In this document: in pieces, positions 26,697 to 34,752 of the stretch
How positions within the stretch are numbered: position 1 is the first letter of the stretch
Layout: the number at the start of each line of letters is the position of its first letter
Origin: Niabella sp.
GTDB lineage: Bacteria > Bacteroidota > Bacteroidia > Chitinophagales > Chitinophagaceae
DNA length: 57,616 nt
Direction: 5' to 3'
Assembly: GCA_017744715.1 (NCBI GenBank)
Contig: JAGIAT010000011.1
Span: 1 to 57,616 of the forward strand
Notes under the pieces: model-generated
Seen by the model: the letters and a program-made list of their open reading frames with translations, nothing else
What the model was told of the DNA's origin: nothing
The model's database searches: none
Translations under genes and position numbers: made by a program

Positions 26697-27038
26697 CCAG
26701 GTTATTTCAACCTGTTCATATTACCGAACACATTACACCGGTGGGCCTGCAGTCCGTTTAAGGAGCTATCATAACGGACCTTCGCGGCACCAGGGGGTTC
26801 CCAAAAAGCAGTTAGCCTCGGCGAACCAACCGGGGTAAAGATACATACAGATATATCATGCTGTTATCACTATTATTAGCGATACCCCTTACAATAAAAT
26901 GCGCCCGCAATATTGCAGACGCATTTAAAAATATACGGGTATCTCCTCCTGATACAGCTGAACCGGTTTTTATAGAGGGCTGCCCTTACAGACAGCCCCT
27001 GTCATCCCGGTTTTTACTGCACCGTTAGCAAAACTTTA
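26697..27038. other. Intergenic gap, holds a GGGCTG-family terminator
   Basis: About 340 bases between two convergent genes. No protein gene is believable: a 56-codon frame (26858-27028) with a hydrophobic start runs straight through the terminator repeat and is rejected. The terminator is listed separately. Confidence 0.5.
26976..27000 (-). terminator. GGGCTG-family hairpin (copy B)
   Basis: AGGGCTG pairs with CAGCCCT around an 11-base spacer, behind the stop of the gene at 27039 on the minus strand. The T-run after it is weak (TCTATAAAAA). Same sequence family as copies A, C, D and E. Confidence 0.6.
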
Positions 27039-28328
27039 TTAGTTTTTAACTACGGCAACTACTTTGGAGTAGGAGCTGTGACCATCCGCATCTACCTGCT
27101 CTATACGGATATAGGCTTTCCGGTTCCCCTCTTCCGGAACGATTTCCGTGCTGTTCTTATTACAGGATACAGCCGCCATTCCAATGAGCACATAGCCCAG
27201 TACAGCAGACATAAATAGTTTCCGGTTCCTGCGGGCGCCACCAAAAGCCAGCGCCGCTACCGCCAGGGCAGAAAGCCCCAGTAATACAGTGTTGCCTCCT
27301 TTATCGATACGCACCGCATAAGTAGTAGCGCCTGTAAATACCGCACCTGCATGTTTGGATTTTACGGTAGCGATGGTTTTAAAATCGGTTCCGGTCTCAG
27401 AAGCCTGTATATTAAAATGATCGTTATTATTCTCCTCCAGGGTAGTAAAATTCACCAGCAGGTCATCACCGCCGGTTGTAGCTGCTACCGATTCAAATGT
27501 TACCGGCAGCACCTGTAATACGGACACTTCTACCCTGCCATTACCACCGGCCTGGCCTGCCCTGCTATTGCCTCCATTTTGACGGTAACCGCCACCGCCG
27601 CCGCCGCCGGGAACACCACCGCCTGTGGAATTTGTGGTGGAGTTGGCTCCATCACCACCATTAGCACCAATACCGGTACCGGCTGCACCGCCATTAGCGC
27701 CATCGCCGGTGCCATTGCCATTTGCGTTTCCATGTGTTCTGCCGGAGCCATCGTTTCCGTTACCGCCCACACCTGCTGCCGCGCCGCCGCCGCCGCCATA
27801 TGCGGTGGCAATCGTGTTTCCATTTTCGCCGTCGCCTCCACCGGTAACCGTAAAGCTTGTAACGCCACCAAAAGTCCAGCCAAGTGTTGTAAAGCCGTTT
27901 TGAGCGGCACCGCCAGCACCGCCTGCGGCATTCGTGCCGGCACCGGATTCACCACCATTGGCCGTAATGACAAAGCCGGGAGAGATCGTAAAAGATGAAG
28001 CATCCCCGTCGTTACCGGATGTTCCGGCAGCCCCTACATTGACCGTGTAATTGCCCGGCTGCAGCGTGATATTCACCTGGGAGTAAGCACCACCACCACC
28101 ACCGCCGCCGGCAGTATTGTTGCTGGTAGTACGCGTTCCGCCACCACCACCGGCGCCCCAAATCCGGATGGTTACCCGGTTGGCCTGACCAGCCGGCACT
28201 GTAAATGTTTGGGCCGAGCCCGTGTAATTGTACGTTGTTGTTTGAGCTGATGCCGTAGCAAGCAGCAAGGATAAAGAACCAACAAGAGTGGACCGGACGC
28301 CCGTCCTGTTAAAAAACCATGATTTCAT
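27039..28328 (-). CDS. Secreted Gly-rich protein with split C-terminal beta-sandwich and membrane insert
   Basis: 429 residues. Signal peptide about 1-28; a beta strand region (YNYTGSAQTFTVPAG) and then about 200 residues of Gly/Ala/Asn-rich repeats, similar to Gly-rich surface proteins of Bacteroidota. Residues 274-344 (LPVTFESVAA, LLVNFTTLEENNNDHFNIQA) match the first part of the beta-sandwich domain common in type IX secretion substrates. Instead of continuing, there is a hydrophobic helix (about 345-364), ARRNRK (365-370), a second hydrophobic helix (371-388), Cys389, and only then the last strands of the domain (AYIRIEQVDADGHSSYSKVV, ending at 425). First of three paralogues. Confidence 0.75.
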   Translation of the reverse strand: MKSWFFNRTGVRSTLVGSLSLLLATASAQTTTYNYTGSAQTFTVPAGQANRVTIRIWGAGGGGGTRTTSNNTAGGGGGGGAYSQVNITLQPGNYTVNVGAAGTSGNDGDASSFTISPGFVITANGGESGAGTNAAGGAGGAAQNGFTTLGWTFGGVTSFTVTGGGDGENGNTIATAYGGGGGAAAGVGGNGNDGSGRTHGNANGNGTGDGANGGAAGTGIGANGGDGANSTTNSTGGGVPGGGGGGGYRQNGGNSRAGQAGGNGRVEVSVLQVLPVTFESVAATTGGDDLLVNFTTLEENNNDHFNIQASETGTDFKTIATVKSKHAGAVFTGATTYAVRIDKGGNTVLLGLSALAVAALAFGGARRNRKLFMSAVLGYVLIGMAAVSCNKNSTEIVPEEGNRKAYIRIEQVDADGHSSYSKVVAVVKN

Positions 28329-28452
28329 TTTTGTGCAGTTTTAGAAATTATAAAAAAGGAGTCAATTACCAATGAATGACATCAGGTAAAGAAGGGCATT
28401 AAAAATTCAAAAAGATCCGGAATGCGCAATAGCCTCAGAGATAGTTTTGAGT
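28329..28452 (-). promoter_or_regulatory. Conserved upstream region of the split-domain gene (copy U1)
   Basis: Resembles the region before the next paralogue (30363-30486) over about 120 bases: TTTTGAGTGG at the far end, a hairpin with TTACC and GGTAA arms (28366-28389), and AAAACTGCACA just before the ATG (minus-strand reading). Conservation between two tandem copies may reflect duplication, regulation, or both. No canonical -7 box is visible in it. Confidence 0.5.
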
Positions 28453-28724
28453 GGCAGTATATGGATTTATACTACAGCAGCATTCACCAGGGCTATCGCC
28501 TTGCGGAATGTAGCATGCCTGTATATCCATTGTTATGTTGGGGCTTTCAGAGGGAGCTCAGGATCCGCAGTGGATCAGCATCGGTTAGTTTGGAGGGTAT
28601 ATTTGTTCAGTTGTTTTCTAGAGTACCGATGCCGGCAAAAGTACAGTATCACAACGCCTGTGTCAATACCACAAACAGGGTATTTTTAAAACCGCCGCAG
28701 TTGTTATTGCAAAAGTATACCCAT

Positions 28725-28760
28725 AAAAAAGCTGCTTCTTTTTCAAGAAGCAGCCTCATT
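28725..28760 (-). terminator. Intrinsic terminator
   Basis: GCTGCTTCTT and AAGAAGCAGC form a perfect 10-base stem with a 4-base loop; on the minus strand a run of six T follows. It stands about 140 bases behind the stop of the gene at 28896, as a second terminator. Confidence 0.8.
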
Positions 28761-28844
28761 GCGGCAACAGGTTTACACTTACCGCCCAAAAAACGCAGAT
28801 GTATTAAAAGATATCTGTGCCCGTAAAAACCCGGGAGCCGTTTC

Positions 28845-28872
28845 ATAAAGGGCTGCCCTTTCAGACAGCCCC
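28845..28872 (-). terminator. GGGCTG-family hairpin (copy C)
   Basis: AAGGGCTG...CAGACAGCCCCT, 24 bases behind the stop of the gene at 28896 on the minus strand. Nearly identical to copies B and E, including the following CCTGTCATCC. Confidence 0.6.
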
Positions 28873-28895
28873 TGTCATCCCGGTTTTACTGCACC

Positions 28896-30362
28896 TTAAT
28901 CATTAACTACAGTTACAACCTTTGAATATTGTACCGTGCCGGCTTTATCATATTGAGCAATCCGTACAAAAACGGTCTGATCACGGTTTACATCTACTGT
29001 TTGACCATCTTTCAAACAGGAAGCGGCAGCCACTACGATAACGGCTACTGCCAGTACCTTTGCCCATCTGGACCGTACCAGCGTTAACAGGAACAGCCCT
29101 CCCAGGCCAATTGCAGCCAACGACGCCGGCATGGTCAACACCAGGCTGTAATCGATAGGCAGATCGGAATTCCCGTCGATACCTTTTGAATCCAGCTTAC
29201 CGATCGCTGTCCAGGACTTACCATCAGCAGAAGCTTCCACTACAAATTCCTTGCTGTTCTTTTCAGCCAGCGTTCTCCAGTTCACCACCAGCCGGCCACT
29301 TGCTTTGCTGGCAGTAACACCTTCAATTGCAGCAGACAGCGGGCTGCAGGTATTTACAGCAGGTGTTACCAGTCCAAAATCCACATTCGTGGTAGTACCG
29401 CCGTTGGTAATTTGAATACTGCGTACCACCACATACAGGTTTTTGATCCGGTCCGGGTTATTTGTTGAGTACGGTGCCGGGTAAATGGCCGGCAGGTATA
29501 TATGCGTGGCATCATTGGTTCCGCTCGCCGAGCTGAATGTTATGGAACTGTTGGAAGCGCCCTGAACAACGTTATACAAGGTGGCACCGCCATCATATAT
29601 TTTGGTATCTGTAACGGAGTATCCGGCAATACCGTCGGTTTCCTGATATACATCAAAACCAAATTGAATGCTATTGCCGGTACCATTAGCAGTAACCGTA
29701 AAGTTCAGGATATTCGGACCGGGATTACCACAACCAATCAGTGCTACCACTGAAGGGTCTGCTGCAGAGAACACAAAGCCGGGCAGTGCACATGCCACAA
29801 TCTTACCGTTGTTGTCCTGGGCCGACCATGAGTCACCTTTAAATAAAGGCGGAGTGGAAGGATTACAGGCTCCGGGCAGATCGATCACGATATTCTGAAA
29901 TACAAAATGCGTGGCATTTGAATTCGGAACAGGTGTTTTGGTAAACGTTACGCCATCGGAGGCATCCAGTACATTTACCGAATTATCTGGTCCGTAAGTA
30001 GCCGACAAAACAGGATTCGGAGGCTGCTGGGAATAATCCAGTGCCAAGGTAAATAAGGCATTCCCCAGTATGTTGGCGCTGGTGGGTGCCTGGTTATTAT
30101 ACGTCCAGCTTTGACCGTTGTGATATCCTCCAGCAGTCCATACGTGGATATATGTATATTTATTACCACCGTTTACATCAATATCCACGGAAAGTGTAAG
30201 GGTTGTCCGGCAGTAAGGTTGCCCGTTAATGGTTACGTTTGATGTGCCCTGCACCTGTATCAGGGGACTTACAAAGGTACAGGGAGCCGCTATGGCGCTC
30301 TGTTGGCTTAATAGAATCAGCGAAAAGAGTGTTGCAGTTAAAGTTAAAAACCGAGTTTTCAT
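28896..30362 (-). CDS. Secreted protein with split C-terminal beta-sandwich and membrane insert
   Basis: 488 residues. Signal peptide about 1-25 (ends SAIAA-like); a long extracellular region rich in beta strands and Thr/Asn/Gly of no recognised family (about 26-340); then a beta-sandwich start (EGVTASKASGRLVVNWRTLA, KEFVVEASADGKSWTAIGKL). A helix with MPASLAAIGLGGLFLLTLV (about 411-429), RSRW (430-433), a second hydrophobic run (436-447) and Cys449 follow. The last 26 residues (VFVRIAQYDKAGTVQYSKVV) complete the beta-sandwich. The insert resembles a PEP-CTERM tail plus a lipoprotein signal, but neither is at its usual place. Confidence 0.78.
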   Translation of the reverse strand: MKTRFLTLTATLFSLILLSQQSAIAAPCTFVSPLIQVQGTSNVTINGQPYCRTTLTLSVDIDVNGGNKYTYIHVWTAGGYHNGQSWTYNNQAPTSANILGNALFTLALDYSQQPPNPVLSATYGPDNSVNVLDASDGVTFTKTPVPNSNATHFVFQNIVIDLPGACNPSTPPLFKGDSWSAQDNNGKIVACALPGFVFSAADPSVVALIGCGNPGPNILNFTVTANGTGNSIQFGFDVYQETDGIAGYSVTDTKIYDGGATLYNVVQGASNSSITFSSASGTNDATHIYLPAIYPAPYSTNNPDRIKNLYVVVRSIQITNGGTTTNVDFGLVTPAVNTCSPLSAAIEGVTASKASGRLVVNWRTLAEKNSKEFVVEASADGKSWTAIGKLDSKGIDGNSDLPIDYSLVLTMPASLAAIGLGGLFLLTLVRSRWAKVLAVAVIVVAAASCLKDGQTVDVNRDQTVFVRIAQYDKAGTVQYSKVVTVVND

Positions 30363-30486
30363 CGTGTGCAGTTTTAGAATTAAAAAAATAGGATCATGTT
30401 ACCAAATGTCATCTGGTAAAGAGGGGTTGATGATTCAAAAAAATGTTGGATACTTATGGTGTATCGCAATAGTTTTGAGTGGGGTT
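30363..30486 (-). promoter_or_regulatory. Conserved upstream region of the split-domain gene (copy U2)
   Basis: Pairs with U1 (28329-28452). Here the hairpin is cleaner: TTACCA (30399-30404) and TGGTAA (30414-30419) are perfect arms. AAAACTGCACA lies just before the ATG on the minus strand. Confidence 0.5.
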
Positions 30487-31056
30487 AACGGTATATACCC
30501 CCTGTTGCCACTACTGGTCGGCAGTGGTTCAGGTACGGAAATAAAGTCCGTATAACCATACGGTTTGCTTTCATGGTTCGCGGTTACATCCGCAACGGAT
30601 GTCGTAAATTGGTTGGGAGGGTATAGGTGTATGGACGAATTAAGCCATAGCAGCAGTTAATACACAAAACTATTACATATACAGCATCCCGGAAATCCCT
30701 GAAAATGGGGATGCGCTTACATAAATATGGAAAACACCTGGGTTGGATTGTATGCGCCGGCAAGCGCTGCTTCAGATCATCATCATACTGCAGCCACCAT
30801 TTGGTGGTTAACCGGTGGCTTATCAAGAACGAAGCCTGCGCCCCGCCTGGCTGCTGCTCACTAAACACAACACATGTGTAGAAACGCCACGCAAGAGCTC
30901 TTTCTACCTCAAATTTACTTACATATAAAGTCCTTCTTATACAAATTCGTCCAATACCCTGTTTTCATCGGCAGGTCGTTTACACCACAGGATAAAAACA
31001 GCATAAAAAAAAGGCTGCCTTTTCAGACAGCCCTGCCGTTGCAGTATCTATGTTGC
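30487..31056. other. Intergenic gap with diverged duplicate sequence
   Basis: No believable gene. Parts resemble the region upstream of the paralogue at 27039 (GTTGGGAGGGTATA and ATCCGCA words), fitting duplication of the whole cassette. It ends in a GGGCTG-family terminator (31003-31034). Confidence 0.45.
31003..31034 (-). terminator. GGGCTG-family hairpin (copy D), behind the relic
   Basis: AGGCTG...CAGACAGCCCT, with a T-run of eight on the minus strand. It stands 23 bases behind the stop codon of the decayed paralogue at 31057, as in the intact copies. Confidence 0.7.
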
Positions 31057-31215
31057 TTAATCATTAACCACTTTAATCACCTTCGAATAACTAACCGCGC
31101 CCTCCTTATCATGCCGGAACACGTACAACGCTCATGGTTTCGTTTTCAGGGTCTGCAGCTTTATCGTCTTTTGCCATACGCCTGCAGTAACAACAATCAC
31201 TACCTGCATTCATCA
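31057..31215 (-). pseudogene. Decayed 3' end of a split-domain paralogue
   Basis: Minus-strand translation up to the stop at 31057 gives HDKEGAVSYSKVIKVVND, matching the last strands of the paralogues (YDKAGTVQYSKVVTVVND). Upstream the frame is broken: an in-frame stop lies just before, and in another frame AKDDKAADPENET recalls the segment after the conserved Cys. Only about 50 codons remain and no start exists. It keeps its own terminator (copy D). Confidence 0.65.
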
Positions 31216-31245
31216 GGGGTGTTTGCAACTAAGGTGAAAGCTGTA

Positions 31246-31275
31246 ATAAAAAAGGGCTGCCCCGTCAGACAGCCC
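31246..31275 (-). terminator. GGGCTG-family hairpin (copy E)
   Basis: AAGGGCTG...CAGACAGCCCCT, 28 bases behind the stop of the gene at 31301; on the minus strand a T-run follows (TTTTTTATTAC). Confidence 0.75.
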
Positions 31276-31300
31276 CTGTCATCCTGGTTTTTACTACACC

Positions 31301-32107
31301 TTATTCCTGCATAACTTTTACTACTTTAGAATAGCTTACTGCGCCATTCTTATCATATTGAGCAATACGTATAAAGGCAGTTTGACTTTTTGCTTCCAGA
31401 ATTTGTTCATTTTTTGCACAGGCCCCGGCAGCAATAACAATGGCCAGGATCATAAAAGCCCTCATCCATCTGGATCTTGTTACCGTTAGCAGTAAGAAGC
31501 CGCCCAAGCCGATCGCGGCAAATGAAGCCGGCAGGCTCAGCAACAAACTATAATCCAGCGGCTGCGCAGCGTTTCCATCGACACCTTTAGATTCCAGCTT
31601 GCCAAGCGCCGTCCACACCTTGCCATCAGCAGATCCTTCTACAACAAATTCTTTATTATTTTCCTCACTTCCGGTTCTCCAGTTTACCTGCAGATTTCCT
31701 CCTGCAATCGCAGCGGTTACGCTTTCAAACTGAACACCCAATGGTACATCTCCGGGTACTACAATATCATCGCCGCATCTGGCTGCGCCACAATTTCCCG
31801 TCCATCTTACAAATACAGCCTTCAATTTAGAAAGACCGCCACTGCAGGCTACTCCGGTCATCTGTGCAGCGCCGGGGCCGCCCGGGTATTTTAAACAGGC
31901 TGAAGTTTGTACAAGGTTGCCATCGCAATAAATATATACCTGCAGTGCCTTGTTACCATCTGTTATATAACTGTAATCAAGCTGCCAGGTTTGACCGTCG
32001 CTACTGGGGTTAGAAAATATGGCGCGGGTTATCTGAATGCAATTTTGAGCATTGGCAATACCAGCAATAAAAAGAGTTATTAGAGGTAGTAAAAACCGTT
32101 TTTTCAT
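31301..32107 (-). CDS. Secreted protein with split C-terminal beta-sandwich and membrane insert (shortest copy)
   Basis: 268 residues. Signal peptide 1-20; a Cys-rich extracellular part (about 21-122, eight Cys) of unknown family; then the beta-sandwich start (VQFESVTAAIAGGNLQVNWR at 125-144, NKEFVVEGSADGKVWTALGK at 151-170). Helix 188-209 (SLPASFAAIGLGGFLLLTVT), RSRW at 211-214, second hydrophobic run 217-229, Cys230, then the last strands (AFIRIAQYDKNGAVSYSKVV, 244-263). Cleanest example of the shared architecture because the N-terminal domain is small. Confidence 0.8.
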   Translation of the reverse strand: MKKRFLLPLITLFIAGIANAQNCIQITRAIFSNPSSDGQTWQLDYSYITDGNKALQVYIYCDGNLVQTSACLKYPGGPGAAQMTGVACSGGLSKLKAVFVRWTGNCGAARCGDDIVVPGDVPLGVQFESVTAAIAGGNLQVNWRTGSEENNKEFVVEGSADGKVWTALGKLESKGVDGNAAQPLDYSLLLSLPASFAAIGLGGFLLLTVTRSRWMRAFMILAIVIAAGACAKNEQILEAKSQTAFIRIAQYDKNGAVSYSKVVKVMQE

Positions 32108-32650
32108 TTCGTTTTGTTTAACTGCGTTTTAAGATGATTCGTTGCTGCGCACACAGCAACAGGTGCAAACAATTCAATCAAATACAGAAAAGCAATTACC
32201 GTTTCCGGTACCCCGGCGCTCACTGAAGGCCTTTACACAACAGCACATAGTTATCCCATTTACGTAATGCCTGGCATTAACGCATCATACATCCGTATGT
32301 AGCAGAAGAGTAAAAGTATTGCAGCTTAAACGTACAGGGTATGAATGGTAACCCGTGTTACAGGATGCGCTCTAGAAAACGCATCTGTGTATATTCCTTT
32401 TCATACTTCGAAATTTGTGAACCAGATTCGTTTTATTTTCCGGAATAACAAAATGCAATCTGGTGTTTCAATTCCGTCCTGATTAAATTGTACAGCAAAA
32501 GTAACTACAGTGTAGCTTGCAGTTAAATGAAATTCGATGAACACCTTTCTTTATTCGATGAGTCGTTTTTGTAATGGCATCGCTACAGCCATACAATCAT
32601 ATCTTCCGCTAATTGTAAAGCACGCAGCTATCAACACTGTTTAGAACCCG
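32108..32650. other. Long intergenic gap
   Basis: About 540 bases with no credible gene. A minus-strand TACTTTTG box (32496-32503) could be the promoter of the gene at 32107, leaving a leader of about 380 bases; a small hairpin with GATGCG/CGCATC arms (32364-32385) lies within that leader. Confidence 0.45.
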
Positions 32651-33154
32651 TTAGTCTTTTTGAACAGCAATCGTTACAGGCCCTTTAACAATACCGTCTG
32701 CCATATTGCTCCGGGCAATGATCAATTTGTATACTCCTTTTTTGAGCGTTTTATATTGCATGGTAAGTCCAAAGGGGCCATCGGTTTTTCCATCCGGCAT
32801 TTCGATCTGGCTGATCCGTACATTCCGTTCCCGCCCTTCCGGATTTAACTGCACCGCTACATTCCGCGTGCCCGTTACCGGTACCTTTATGTGTATCTGC
32901 TGATAATCTTTCCGTATATCTGCGTGCAGCGTATCGCGGTTTCCCTTTGCCTCCAGTACAATAACAGAGTCGGCAGATACCGGGTCGTTAGCGGGCACGG
33001 AATCCCTTTCCGGAATACGGGGTAAGGTGTCTGATTGCTGCTTCTGCATAGCAGGAACGGTGTCGGCCGGTACCGGCTTCGGATCACCTGCGTGCCCACA
33101 GGCATACAGGCACCATAAAAAAGCGGGAATGTATCGGTGTATGCTTAGCATCAT
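32651..33154 (-). CDS. Putative lipoprotein, unknown function
   Basis: 167 residues. A short hydrophobic N-terminus ends in LYAC, a plausible lipobox. Residues about 25-70 are rich in Pro, Asp, Ser and Thr, typical of a linker behind a lipid anchor. The C-terminal ~90 residues form a beta-rich domain (IHIKVPVTGTRNVAVQLNPE, then KTLKKGVYKLIIARSNMADG). No family recognised. It is divergent from the YbjQ gene 39 bases away. Confidence 0.65.
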   Translation of the reverse strand: MMLSIHRYIPAFLWCLYACGHAGDPKPVPADTVPAMQKQQSDTLPRIPERDSVPANDPVSADSVIVLEAKGNRDTLHADIRKDYQQIHIKVPVTGTRNVAVQLNPEGRERNVRISQIEMPDGKTDGPFGLTMQYKTLKKGVYKLIIARSNMADGIVKGPVTIAVQKD

Positions 33155-33193
33155 TTATAAATTTTGTAGGTTTACAAAAATATTGAATCTGCT

Positions 33194-33532
33194 ATGAACC
33201 AGAAATTTATCCTTTCCACCACGGCTACCATCCATTTAAAAGGTGCTGAAATTGTAGCGTATTGTGGTATTGTATCCGGCGAAACAGTTATCGGGGCCAA
33301 TATTGTGCGGGACTTCTTTGCAGGTATCCGGGATATTGTTGGTGGCCGTTCCGGATCCTATGAAGAAGTATTACGGGAAGCAAAAGACACGGCTATTAAA
33401 GAAATGCAGGAGCATGCGCTGCGCCTGGGGGCCAACGGTGTCATCGGCATAGATCTGGACTATGAAACCGTAGGACAAAGCATGCTGATGGTGGCGGCCA
33501 GCGGTACTGCGGTTATAATTGAAGGAATCTGA
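33194..33532 (+). CDS. YbjQ family protein (UPF0145)
   Basis: 112 residues matching the YbjQ/UPF0145 fold: FILSTTATIHLKGAEIVAYC, GIVSGETVIGANIVRDFFAG, GRSGSYEEVLREAKDTAIKE and GANGVIGIDLDYETVG. Some members are annotated as metal-binding, but the function is unknown. The usual length is about 105-110. Confidence 0.88.
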   Translation: MNQKFILSTTATIHLKGAEIVAYCGIVSGETVIGANIVRDFFAGIRDIVGGRSGSYEEVLREAKDTAIKEMQEHALRLGANGVIGIDLDYETVGQSMLMVAASGTAVIIEGI

Positions 33533-33729
33533 TACGGACCAGGCAGGGGCTGCGCCCATGCATCCGGAACAGGTTTCAGAAACAGGAACCGACTTCCGGA
33601 AAGCTGTAACCGCAACCAGGCACTTCGTGAACAAACAATCGTTCTTGATTTAATAAAAAATATTGATAACCAGACAACCAGGGCGTATGACGCAGCGTCT
33701 TATTCCCGATTGAATAATAAACGTGGGAC

Positions 33730-33763
33730 AAAAAAAATCCCCAACATTGTTACACGTTGGGGA
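33730..33763. other. Hairpin in the leader region before ubiX
   Basis: TCCCCAAC and GTTGGGGA form a perfect 8-base stem with a 10-base loop. The A-run precedes it on the plus strand, so a terminator reading would suit the minus strand, where no gene needs one. It may instead be a leader structure for the plus-strand transcript. Confidence 0.55.
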
Positions 33764-33800
33764 CCTTCATCAAAAACCATTAACCATTAAACCTTATCCT

Positions 33801-33851
33801 ATGAAAATTCAATCTCAAATTTATAAACAATTTCCTATATTTCAAAAGTAA
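33801..33851 (+). CDS. Possible 16-codon leader peptide before ubiX
   Basis: A short frame, MKIQSQIYKQFPIFQK, follows the string ACCTTATCCT and the hairpin at 33730. It resembles the start of a longer gene that was cut off, or a leader peptide. It ends 76 bases before the ubiX ATG. Weakly supported. Confidence 0.2.
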   Translation: MKIQSQIYKQFPIFQK

Positions 33852-33927
33852 TATTTTGAAGTGTGGGAAATTTTCACATTTTCTTATCAAATTATTTCCT
33901 ACCAAACCCCTAATAAGCTAAAAATCA

Positions 33928-34503
33928 ATGAAAAGAAAAGTGGTAGTGGCCATTACCGGTGCAAGTGGCTCTATTTATCCGTTGCGGCTATTATCCAAGT
34001 TCTTACAAATACAGGACCAATGGGATGAAATTGGGGTGGTAGTAACCAATAACGCTAGAGAAGTATGGCAGGTAGAAACAGGCGCAGCTTTTACACCGGA
34101 ATCTTCCTTTTCTTACTATGCCACTACCGATTTTAATGCACCGTTTGCCTCCGGTAGCGGCCGGTTTGATACCATGATCATTATACCCTGCTCGATGGGT
34201 GTGTTGGGCCGGATTGCCACGGGCATTTCCAACGACCTGATCACCCGGGCGGCCGACGTCATTCTGAAGGAACGGCGTAAGCTGATCTGTGTGGTACGCG
34301 AAACACCTTACAGCCTGGTACATATCAAGAATATGGAGTTTCTGACACTTGCCGGTGGTATTGTTTGCCCTGCAACCCCCTCCTATTACAGCAACCCGGC
34401 AAGCATAGAAGCCGTTGCAGATACGGTGGTGGACCGGGTGCTGGACCTTGCAGGCTTTGACATTCCCTCCTATCGCTGGGGCAGTGCCGAACAGGATCTT
34501 TAA
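33928..34503 (+). CDS. ubiX: Flavin prenyltransferase UbiX
   Basis: Makes prenylated FMN, the cofactor of UbiD-type decarboxylases. 191 residues of the UbiX flavoprotein fold: VVVAITGASGSIYPLRLLSK (FMN-binding start), IIIPCSMGVLGRIATGISND, LICVVRETPYSLVHIKNMEF and PATPSYYSNPASIEAVAD. No ubiD gene lies in the window. Confidence 0.93.
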   Translation: MKRKVVVAITGASGSIYPLRLLSKFLQIQDQWDEIGVVVTNNAREVWQVETGAAFTPESSFSYYATTDFNAPFASGSGRFDTMIIIPCSMGVLGRIATGISNDLITRAADVILKERRKLICVVRETPYSLVHIKNMEFLTLAGGIVCPATPSYYSNPASIEAVADTVVDRVLDLAGFDIPSYRWGSAEQDL

Positions 34504-34752
34504 AAATCTCACCTGTAGCTTCCCGTTGCCACAACAGCATACAAGGGCCGAAAAATGCCTGAAGCGCTTTTTTCGCTGTCAGGACCCGCCTGAATTCATT
34601 GAAGTGCAGCCGCATGGGGCATCAAAGCGCCGGGCTGTGTTGATGCCGCGTTTTCTTTGCGTGGCTTCAGAATCCGGAAACCTGGAAGTAAGCATTCTCA
34701 AATAAAAAAGCCATCTGCTACAGATGGCCTTTAAATATGGTTAACTCCGTTT
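34504..34752. other. Intergenic segment with terminator
   Basis: No credible gene; the only structure I see is the terminator at 34700-34735. Confidence 0.45.
34700..34735 (-). terminator. Intrinsic terminator behind the DsbD-N-like gene
   Basis: GCCATCTG and CAGATGGC form a perfect 8-base stem with a 4-base loop; on the minus strand it is followed by a T-run (TTTTTTATTTG). Confidence 0.85.

Larger units (their letters stand above)
28453..28895. other. Intergenic gap between two split-domain paralogues
   Basis: No credible gene. It holds two terminators (28725-28760 and 28845-28872) and a minus-strand TACTTTTG box at 28636-28643 that could be a promoter for the gene at 27039 with a leader of about 300 bases. 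Confidence 0.5.

Noticed and set aside
26858..27028. 56-codon plus-strand frame starting MLLSLLLAIPL
   Set aside because: It runs through the terminator hairpin and has no ribosome site; the hydrophobic start is chance.
27530..28003. Frames on both strands inside the Gly-rich gene
   Set aside because: Products of the GGN repeat composition in other frames.
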